From Deltaproteobacteria bacterium (GTDB lineage Bacteria > Desulfobacterota > Desulfobaccia > Desulfobaccales > 0-14-0-80-60-11), in NCBI GenBank assembly GCA_030018495.1, contig JASEFS010000017.1:38402-74849 (forward strand): a stretch of 36,448 bases of DNA, given 5' to 3'. The notes below the pieces were generated by a model that saw only the letters and a list, made by a program, of their open reading frames with translations, was not told the origin of the DNA and made no database searches. Positions within the stretch are counted from its first letter, which is position 1, and each line of letters opens with the position of its first letter. Below are positions 26,332-32,385 of this stretch, in pieces. The position numbers and the translations under genes were made by a program.

Positions 26332-27657
26332 ATGAAACCCATAAATGTGGGATTGATCGGTTTCGGCACCGTAGGGGAGGGGGTGGCCGGCATGCTGACG
26401 GAGCGTCCCGAGTTGCTGGCCCGGCGTTTGGGGTTTCCCCTCGTCCTGAAAAAGGTGGCCGATATTGATCTCACCCGAAGCCGCGGCTTGCGCCTGGAAA
26501 AAGGCCTTCTCACCTCCCGCAACCAGGACATCCTGGACGACCCGGAAATCTCTATCGTGGTTGAGGTCATCGGCGGCACCGCGGAAGCCCGGAACCTGGT
26601 GCTCGCGGCCATCGACCGGGGCAAGCACGTGGTCACGGCCAATAAGGCGCTTTTGGCGCTTTACGGCAATGAGATTTTCGCGGCCGCGGCGGAAAACAAC
26701 GTAGAGGTGGCCTTCGAGGCCTCGGTCTGCGGCGGCATCCCCATTATCCTGGCGCTGCGCCAGGGTCTGGCGGCCAACCGCATCCAGGAAATGCTGGGGA
26801 TTTTAAACGGCACCGCCAACTATATCCTGACCCAAATGACCGAAAGAAGCAGCTCCTTCGGCCAAGCCTTAAAAGAGGCCCAGGCCAAAGGCTATGCCGA
26901 AGCGGATCCGACTTTGGACGTGGAAGGCATCGACGCGGCCCACAAGCTGGCCATCCTCACGGCCCTGGCCTACGGCACGCGCATCAACTTCGATGCCGTC
27001 AATGTGGAAGGCATCAGCGCTCTTGAGCCCATAGACCTGCAATTCGCCAAGGAATTCGGCTACACCCTCAAGCTTCTAGCCATTTCGAGGAATGACGGCG
27101 GCGCGCTGGAGGCTCGGGTACACCCCACCCTTATCCCCCGGGACCACATGCTGGCCAATGTCAGCGGGGCCATGAACGCGGTCTACGTCACCGGAGACGC
27201 GGTGGGCCCCATCCTCCTGTACGGCCAGGGCGCGGGCATGATGCCTACGGCCAGCGCGGTGGTGAGCGACATCCTGGACCTGGCCCGCAACCTCAGCCTG
27301 GGCATCAGGCGCCGGCTGCCGCCCCTGGGGTCGGAAAAGGCCTTGGAAACCGATCGGCCCATCAAGCCCATGGAAGAAGTGGTCACCAACTACTATATCC
27401 GCTTCGCGGCCCTGGACCGGCCGGGAGTGCTGTCGCAAATTTCCGGTATTCTGGGCCAGCACAACATCAGCATCGCCGCGGTAATCCAGAAGGGCCGGGA
27501 AGTGAAGGGCGCGGTGCCTATCGTCATGATCACCCATGAGGCCAAAGAGGCTAATGTCCGGCGGGCTTTGACCGAAATTGACGGCTTGTCGGTGGTCAGC
27601 CCGCCCGCGATCATGTACCGCATAGAGGATCCCCACCTGCACGCGGCCCAAATTTAA
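26332..27657 (+). CDS. hom: Homoserine dehydrogenase with ACT domain
   Basis: 441 residues; reduces aspartate semialdehyde to homoserine with NAD(P)H on the route to threonine and methionine. The Rossmann motif GLIGFGTVGEGVAG is at 7-20. VVTANKALLALYG (about 102-114) is also seen. The catalytic domain signature GILNGTANYILTQM lies near 160-173, followed by KEAQAKGYAEADPTLDVEG and DAAHKLAIL. The C-terminal ACT domain (YIRFAALDRPGVLSQISGIL, about 351-370 onward) gives feedback control by threonine in this family. Length is normal and it looks intact. The ribosome binding site is weak. A heptad repeat begins right after the stop. Confidence 0.96.
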   Translation: MKPINVGLIGFGTVGEGVAGMLTERPELLARRLGFPLVLKKVADIDLTRSRGLRLEKGLLTSRNQDILDDPEISIVVEVIGGTAEARNLVLAAIDRGKHVVTANKALLALYGNEIFAAAAENNVEVAFEASVCGGIPIILALRQGLAANRIQEMLGILNGTANYILTQMTERSSSFGQALKEAQAKGYAEADPTLDVEGIDAAHKLAILTALAYGTRINFDAVNVEGISALEPIDLQFAKEFGYTLKLLAISRNDGGALEARVHPTLIPRDHMLANVSGAMNAVYVTGDAVGPILLYGQGAGMMPTASAVVSDILDLARNLSLGIRRRLPPLGSEKALETDRPIKPMEEVVTNYYIRFAALDRPGVLSQISGILGQHNISIAAVIQKGREVKGAVPIVMITHEAKEANVRRALTEIDGLSVVSPPAIMYRIEDPHLHAAQI

Positions 27658-27658
27658 A

Positions 27659-27692
27659 GGCGGTTTTCAGTTTTCAGTTTTCGGTTTTCAGT
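27659..27692. repeat. GTTTTCA/GGTTTTC heptad repeat
   Basis: Four heptads immediately after the hom stop codon, the same family as 18391-18424 and 21040-21073. Confidence 0.8.
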
Positions 27693-27842
27693 TGATGGTC
27701 CTGGAATAATTGGAGGCCGGCAGCAGGTTTGCCAAATTATTAAAAATGTATGGGCCTTGGGAAAAACGAGGTGGCGCGGGCATAAAGCGGGATTATGATA
27801 TAAATAGATAAAGAGGTTATCAGATTTTTACGGAGTAGGATC

Positions 27843-28025
27843 ATGGCCAAGATGTATGTCCATAAAAATTGCGAACTTTACCTCACCGGCAGCCCCTACC
27901 GGGAGGATATGTGCAACCTGCCGCTGGATTGCTTCAAGACCGAAGAGGAATACGAGGAGCTGACCGAAAGGGAAAAAAAGGAATATTGTCTGCTCATTGA
28001 CGGCAAGTGCCAGTGCCAGGTGTAA
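27843..28025 (+). CDS. Small six-cysteine protein, unknown
   Basis: 60 residues with cysteines at 10, 24, 30, 49, 56 and 58, and a charged middle (KTEEEYEELTEREKKEYC). No signal peptide is evident, so it is probably cytoplasmic, and the cysteines may bind a metal or cluster. A GGAG ribosome binding site precedes the ATG at 27843. I have no family name for it. It lies between hom and a composite repeat. Confidence 0.65.
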   Translation: MAKMYVHKNCELYLTGSPYREDMCNLPLDCFKTEEEYEELTEREKKEYCLLIDGKCQCQV

Positions 28026-28326
28026 GGGGTCAGGGGTCAGGGGCCAGGGATTACAGGTTAAAGGTTAGGTCCTGGGTTTTGCGTTCTGGGTTTTAGGTTT
28101 TAGGTTTTAGGTTTTAGGTTTTGGGTTTTGGGATTTGGGATTTAGGAAAATAATTATAGGGGCGCACCTGGCGCGTCATATCGTTTGCTAATAAGCAATG
28201 TAGGGCGCGCACGGCGCGCCGATTTTGACGGTCAGCAGAAATGCAGGCGGTCCTGAGTACATGTAAACAGCCTGGCAGCCGGAAGCCGGGGTCAAAGCCA
28301 GGTGGCACAGGCGTCCCGCCTGTGCT
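28022..28326 (+). repeat. Composite repeat, copy A
   Basis: Ordered modules: GGGGTCAGGGGTCAGGGGCC tract (28025-28048), TTTTAGG-type heptads (28071-28145), TAGGGCGCGC...GCGCGCC block with ATATCGTTTGCTAATAAGC (28157-28222), and the palindrome CCAGGTGGCACAGGCG...CCTGTGC (28298-28326). The same modules, in inverted order, form copy B at 32163-32380. Internal order of the GC-block and the ATATCGTTT segment differs between copies. Confidence 0.8.
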
Positions 28327-28446
28327 TTTTTTCAGCAGCAGTAAAAGGCTTATTTGCTGAAATCACGGATAAAGCCGATATAACGGAAGATCAACTTGCG
28401 TGGGCGCGGCTGGCCGGGCCCTTTTAACCTTAAAGGGGAAAATTCC

Positions 28447-28734
28447 ATGAAAGACTTTATGGCCTTCCGCACCATGCTCACCCCCATCATCATCCAGATG
28501 ATCTTCTGGATCGGCTTGGCCGTCTGCGTGGCCATCGGCCTCATATACATAATCACCGGCGCCACGGCCCAGTACGGCGGCAGCGCCAACGTCCTCAAAG
28601 GCTTGGCCATCCTCATCCTCGGCCCCTTGGCCGTGCGCATCTACTGCGAAATCCTGATTATCTTTTTCCGCATCAACGAAACCCTGACGGAAATCAAGCA
28701 TGTGCTGGAGGAGCGGCGGACGCCGCAGTTGTAA
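28447..28734 (+). CDS. DUF4282-type small membrane protein
   Basis: 95 residues from the ATG at 28447, which has an AAGGGGA ribosome binding site; an in-frame GTG at 28396 is less likely. Two hydrophobic segments (about 11-37, MIFWIGLAVCVAIGLIYII; and 50-70, GLAILILGPLAVRIYCEIL) are joined by a short loop. An amphipathic helical tail follows (FRINETLTEIKHVLEE). The MxFRTMLTP start and the RIYCEILIIFFRINE segment fit the DUF4282 pattern. Function unknown; it may act as a small membrane scaffold. Confidence 0.7.
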   Translation: MKDFMAFRTMLTPIIIQMIFWIGLAVCVAIGLIYIITGATAQYGGSANVLKGLAILILGPLAVRIYCEILIIFFRINETLTEIKHVLEERRTPQL

Positions 28735-28798
28735 TTTTTACCTTAAGCAGGGTGCGCACCGCGCACCATTGATAGTAAAATCAGGATGCACCAATTTC

Positions 28799-28954
28799 AT
28801 GGTAAAAAGATGTACTGCAGTCATCAGCGAAGAAGAAGACTGCTATATAGCCCACTGCGTGAAGTTGAACGTCGTCAGCCAGGGGAGAAGCATTCCGGAG
28901 GCCCAGGCTAATCTTAAGGAGGCATTGGAATTATTTGTAGAAAGCTTTTGTTAA
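28799..28954 (+). CDS. HicB-like small protein (antitoxin-type domain only)
   Basis: 51 residues: MVKRCTAVISEEEDCYIAHC followed by KLNVVSQGRSIPEAQANLKE and ALELFVESFC. This is the HicB partial RNase H-like fold (Y-IAHC-L-VVSQG-x3-EA-NLKEALEL). No DNA-binding C-terminus is present and no HicA gene adjoins it. The next gene, 22 bases downstream with a strong AGGAGG site, encodes a PD-(D/E)XK-like protein. The pair may be a non-standard toxin-antitoxin unit or a degraded one. Composition is lower in GC than the flanking genes. Confidence 0.65.
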   Translation: MVKRCTAVISEEEDCYIAHCVKLNVVSQGRSIPEAQANLKEALELFVESFC

Positions 28955-28976
28955 TTTTTTGTTAGGAGGAAAATAG

Positions 28977-29441
28977 ATGAAATTGAGCAAGTATAATTTA
29001 TTCTTATCAGCTAAATATGCCGTTGCTAGCGAATTTTATAGAAGAAACATTTTAAAATTAACTTTAACTGATTTAAGAAAAAACGATATTATATGTCACA
29101 CCAGTAAAAATGCTTATAAAATTAAAGTAAAAGCAAAGCAAGGAAGCGAATGGCCTGGAATAAAAGATATTTATGGCAATGATATGATATTAATCCTCGT
29201 TGACTTTGAAGATAAAGAAATTTTCGAACGCCCTGACTTCTATTTATTAACCTCGGAAGATTGGAGAAATTTACTGTTGCAGAATTACAGTAAATATCTT
29301 GAAAACGGAGATGTGGAATTAGATGATAAGAATACTATCACTTGGATTTGCGAGGAAAAACCATATAAGGGGGTTCTTGTAAAACCTAATGAAATCATAG
29401 AATTCAAGGAGAAATGGGATAAAATAAAAGGATTAACGTAA
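28977..29441 (+). CDS. PD-(D/E)XK nuclease-like protein, unknown
   Basis: 154 residues, strongly AT-rich (a sampled line has 12/60 G+C versus 42/60 in the next gene), clearly of foreign origin. The arrangement AVASEFYRRNI (E19), KNDII (D37), YKIKVKAKQGSEWP (K50-Q55) matches the helix-strand-strand core of PD-(D/E)XK nuclease-like proteins that start with a conserved A-x-E helix and have a VK-x-KQ strand. These are often found with mobile or restriction-like genes. The proline/aspartate half of the site is not fully conserved, so activity is uncertain. Later segments are ILILVDFEDKEIFERPDFYL and EDWRNLL. The AGGAGG ribosome binding site is strong. It sits 22 bases after the HicB-like gene and 11 before the ApgM-like gene. 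Confidence 0.6.
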   Translation: MKLSKYNLFLSAKYAVASEFYRRNILKLTLTDLRKNDIICHTSKNAYKIKVKAKQGSEWPGIKDIYGNDMILILVDFEDKEIFERPDFYLLTSEDWRNLLLQNYSKYLENGDVELDDKNTITWICEEKPYKGVLVKPNEIIEFKEKWDKIKGLT

Positions 29442-29452
29442 TTGAGACAATT

Positions 29453-30652
29453 ATGAAATACATCATCCTCATCGGCGACGGGATGGGGGATTATCCCATT
29501 CCCGAGTTGGGCGGCAAGACGCCCCTGGAGGCGGCAGATACTCCGCATATGGACAAGCTGGCCCGGCGGGGCGAACTGGGCCTGGCCCGGACCATCCCCC
29601 CCGGCATGGAGCCGGGCAGCGACATCGCCAACCTGGCCATCATGGGCTACGACCCGGCCAAATACCACACCGGCCGGGCGCCGCTGGAGGCCGCGGCCCT
29701 GGGCGTGGCGCTCGCGCCCAACGAAGTGGCCTTTCGCTGCAACCTGGTGACCATCAGGGCCGAGCAGAGCGGCCTCTACATGGAGGACTATGCCGCGGGG
29801 CACATCAGCAGCGAGGATGCCAGGGAGCTCATCAAAGCCCTGGAGGCCGAGCTAGGGGCTGACGGCCGCCACTTTTACCCGGGCGTGAGCTACCGGCATC
29901 TGCTGGTATGGGACCAGGGTGACGCGGGCTGGAAGACCTACCCGCCGCATGACCTCACGGGCCAGGAAGTGGGCCGTCTGTTTCAGCACGAAGGCCCGGC
30001 CGCGCCCTTGTGGGACCTCATCAAGGCCTCCTGGCGGGTGCTCCAGACCAATGACCTGAACATGTGGCGGCGCATGGAAGGGAAAAAGCCCGCCAACTCC
30101 ATCTGGCTCTGGGGTCAGGGCAAAGCCCCGCAGTTACCCACTTTAAAAGAACGCTTCGGCCTCAGCGGCGCGGTGATCAGCGCAGTGGACCTCATCCGGG
30201 GCATCGGCCTGTACGCGGGCCTTACTCCCATCAAGGTGCCCGGAGCCACCGGGTATCTGGATACCAATTATGAAGGAAAGGTCAACGCCGCGCTCGAGGC
30301 CTTAAAGGACAAGGATTTCGTCTTCATCCACGTGGAGGCCCCGGACGAAGCCGGCCATAAGGGCGAATTGCAGCTCAAGCTCCAGGCCATCGAGGATTTC
30401 GACCGGCGCGTGGTGGGTCCCCTGTTGGAGGGTTTGAACGGGCTCGGCGACCACCGGGTCCTGGTCATGTGTGACCACCTGACGCCCATCTCCGTCAAAA
30501 CCCACACCCCCGAGCCCGTGCCCTTTGTGCTCTATGATTCCCGCATGCAGGGAGACTGTGACCGGCAATATTCCGAGGCCGCGGCGCAGTCGAGCGGCCT
30601 CATCCTGGAGCAGGGCGCGGATTTGCTGCCCCGTTTATTGCAGGTCGGTTAA
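29453..30652 (+). CDS. ApgM-like phosphoglycerate mutase / proposed alternative homoserine kinase
   Basis: 399 residues of the alkaline-phosphatase superfamily, archaeal-type cofactor-independent phosphoglycerate mutase group. Metal-site motifs are LIGDGMGDYPIPELGGKTPL (6-25), the nucleophile serine S56 in PGSDIANLAIMGYDP, HVEAPDEAGHKGE and CDHLTPISVKTHTPEPVPF. Members of this group in bacteria that lack ThrB and lie beside homoserine dehydrogenase have been proposed to be homoserine kinases. The position after alaC-like and hom supports that here. The alternative is a true glycolytic phosphoglycerate mutase. The normally close hom-apgM spacing has been enlarged by about 1.8 kb of repeats and foreign genes. 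The ribosome binding site is weak. Confidence 0.85.
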   Translation: MKYIILIGDGMGDYPIPELGGKTPLEAADTPHMDKLARRGELGLARTIPPGMEPGSDIANLAIMGYDPAKYHTGRAPLEAAALGVALAPNEVAFRCNLVTIRAEQSGLYMEDYAAGHISSEDARELIKALEAELGADGRHFYPGVSYRHLLVWDQGDAGWKTYPPHDLTGQEVGRLFQHEGPAAPLWDLIKASWRVLQTNDLNMWRRMEGKKPANSIWLWGQGKAPQLPTLKERFGLSGAVISAVDLIRGIGLYAGLTPIKVPGATGYLDTNYEGKVNAALEALKDKDFVFIHVEAPDEAGHKGELQLKLQAIEDFDRRVVGPLLEGLNGLGDHRVLVMCDHLTPISVKTHTPEPVPFVLYDSRMQGDCDRQYSEAAAQSSGLILEQGADLLPRLLQVG

Positions 30653-30664
30653 GTAATCCCTTAC

Positions 30665-31135
30665 CTAACGACCCTTGGTCGGGCCAGTATCAGGTTGATT
30701 GATTATATATTCCGTTAATTGCTCAAGATTCTTTTTGTCTTCTTTCAGAAGGGTCTTGGTTGTATCGGCTGTTATGATGTTTTTCAGTTTAATGGTGATC
30801 TGATTGCCGCGTTGGGCGGTATAACTGCTGCTCAAATCAGCTGTGGTTTTGCCGGCCGGCACAACTACGGGGCTCATTTCAAGATAAAGGCTGCCGCCCT
30901 GTTGCCCGGTGGCGCTGACGTTGAACACCACTGTCACCTCATCGGTAAGCAGCCCTGTTTTTACTCCGCCCTGGGCCTGTCGCATTTCCACAATCCCCTG
31001 GCCTACCGATCTCATGGCCTCTTCCAGCGTGATGGTGCCCGGTCTCGGGACTACCTGGGAGGCGCATCCCATAATTAAGAAGAGGCCGGCAAAGGCAGAA
31101 ATAACAGCTGCAAATCTTTGGTTTATCTGGTTCAT
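30665..31135 (-). CDS. Lipoprotein with Trypco2-like domain
   Basis: 156 residues. The signal peptide ends in lipobox LIMGC (Cys24). The mature part, ITLEEAMRSVGQGIVEMRQA then VTVVFNVSATGQQGGSLYLEM and NQITIKLKNI, has the helix-strand-strand-strand layout of the trypsin-co-occurring domain 2 type (LxEAIxxLRxEL ... VELEL ... HxVxLxL). That domain occurs beside effector and protease modules in conflict systems. The assignment is by pattern only. No protease gene adjoins it. It is convergent with the ApgM-like gene, 12 bases between stops. Confidence 0.6.
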   Translation of the reverse strand: MNQINQRFAAVISAFAGLFLIMGCASQVVPRPGTITLEEAMRSVGQGIVEMRQAQGGVKTGLLTDEVTVVFNVSATGQQGGSLYLEMSPVVVPAGKTTADLSSSYTAQRGNQITIKLKNIITADTTKTLLKEDKKNLEQLTEYIINQPDTGPTKGR

Positions 31136-31225
31136 TTTTCCCGCCTTTCGTCCAAAGAGTTAGCACAGGAAGTCCTGCCTATCATAGGCAGCAAGAGCCA
31201 GGCGGGCCAGACATTTCTGCAGTGG

Positions 31226-32095
31226 TTATAATCTTTCTTTGACATGCTGCACCGCGTTCCTGAAGATGGCCAGGCCGGGGCCGGGCTGTTCCCGGTAAGG
31301 TTCGCCGCGGCGGCGGCATTGTTCCTTGTCCAGGGTCCAGGCGGGGTGCTGGTAGGAGGAAATGTGAGCTTCGGGGTGGGGCATGAGGCCGAAGACGCGG
31401 CCGGTGGCGTCGCAGATGCCGGCGATGTCGAGCAAAGAGCCGTTGGGGTTTTCCGGAAAGCGGCCCGCGGCGGGATTGCCGGCGGGGGTGGCGTATTTGA
31501 GGACTATCTGGCCCCGGTCCTGGAGTTGGGCCAGAATCATGGGCGGCGCGTAGAATTTGCCTTCGCCGTGCCGGATAGGCAGCTCCAGCGTATCCAACCC
31601 TTGGGTGAAGACGCAGGCCGAGGGCAGGGCTTTGAGATTCACCCAATCGTCCCGAAAATTGCCGCAGTCGTTGGGGATCAGGGCCACCAGGCGCTCGCCG
31701 TAGCGGTTGGGGAGGCCCGGGAGCAATCCCAGGTTCACCAGCACCTGGAAGCCGTTGCAGATGCCGATGACCAGGCGGCCGTCCTCCACGAAGTCAATGA
31801 GGGCCTGGCCCAGGGCCAGCTTGAGACGCAAGGCCAGGATGACCCCGGCGCCGTGCTCGTCCCCCCAACTGAAGCCGCCGGGCACGGCCAGTATATGGTA
31901 GTCCCAAAGCATCTTGGGATGGGACAAAAGGTCGCCGGCGTGCACCCGCACCGCGTCGGCCCCGGCTTGGGCCAGGGCGAACTGGGTTTCCCAGTCGCAG
32001 TTTAGGCCGTAGCCATACAGGACTAAAGCCCTTGGCTTTAGTCCCGGGTTTGCGGTTTTCGGTTTTCGGTTTTCGGTGGAAGATTCAGGACTCAT
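31226..32095 (-). CDS. purQ: Phosphoribosylformylglycinamidine synthase, glutaminase subunit
   Basis: 289 residues, class I glutamine amidotransferase that feeds ammonia to PurL in purine synthesis. Motifs are PRALVLYGYGLNCDWETQFAL, ILAVPGGFSWGDEHGAG, the nucleophile elbow LVIGICNGFQVLVNLG (Cys in GICNG) and the His/Glu end MPHPEAH. Length is slightly above the single-domain family norm because about 17 N-terminal residues (MSPESSTENRKPKTANPG) precede the usual start. They are encoded by the 7-base repeat at 32048-32076. No other conventional in-frame start lies between that tract and the conserved core. No other pur gene is adjacent. Confidence 0.93.
   Translation of the reverse strand: MSPESSTENRKPKTANPGLKPRALVLYGYGLNCDWETQFALAQAGADAVRVHAGDLLSHPKMLWDYHILAVPGGFSWGDEHGAGVILALRLKLALGQALIDFVEDGRLVIGICNGFQVLVNLGLLPGLPNRYGERLVALIPNDCGNFRDDWVNLKALPSACVFTQGLDTLELPIRHGEGKFYAPPMILAQLQDRGQIVLKYATPAGNPAAGRFPENPNGSLLDIAGICDATGRVFGLMPHPEAHISSYQHPAWTLDKEQCRRRGEPYREQPGPGLAIFRNAVQHVKERL
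32020..32044. repeat. Perfect palindrome in the purQ 5' region
   Basis: GGACTAAAGCC and GGCTTTAGTCC, 11-base arms with a 3-base loop. It encodes the beginning of the PurQ core (LKPRALVL) and lies next to the heptad tract at 32048-32076 (GGTTTTC units on the + strand). Confidence 0.75.
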
Positions 32096-32162
32096 GGCTG
32101 TTTACAATCTATGCCATTATTATGAGAAACCCAAAGACCGAAGGTGGAGCATCAGAGCAGGA

Positions 32163-32380
32163 GCACAGGCGGGACGCCTGTGCCACCTGGCTTTGATTGC
32201 TATCTATTGGCTTATTAGGTAAACGATATGGCGCGCGGTGCGCGCCCTACATTGTCCATATTGGCGCGCCGGCTGCGCCCCATGGTTATTTTCTCTTACC
32301 AAACCCCAAAAACGCAGAACCAAAAACCCAGAACCTGATCCCTGGCCCCTGGCCCCTGACCCCTGGCCACTAACCACTAA
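32163..32380 (-). repeat. Composite repeat, copy B (inverted relative to copy A)
   Basis: Minus-strand reading has the GGGGTCAGGGGCCAGGGGCC tract first (32339-32367), then GGGTTTTTGGTTCTGCG-type units, then TAGGGCGCGC...GCGCGCC with ATATCGTTTACCTAATAAGCC, and last CCAGGTGGCACAGGCG...CCTGTGC (32163-32192). Similarity to 28022-28326 is clear by eye, but module-wise rather than continuous. Confidence 0.8.
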
Positions 32381-32385
32381 AAAAG

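Noticed and set aside
28025-28145. Possible CRISPR or telomere array
   Set aside because: Units are 7 bases without spacers and degenerate; there are no cas genes. It is a short tandem repeat only.
28799-28954. Complete HicAB toxin-antitoxin module
   Set aside because: Only the HicB-like domain is present; no HicA (double-stranded RNA-binding-like) frame lies on either side.
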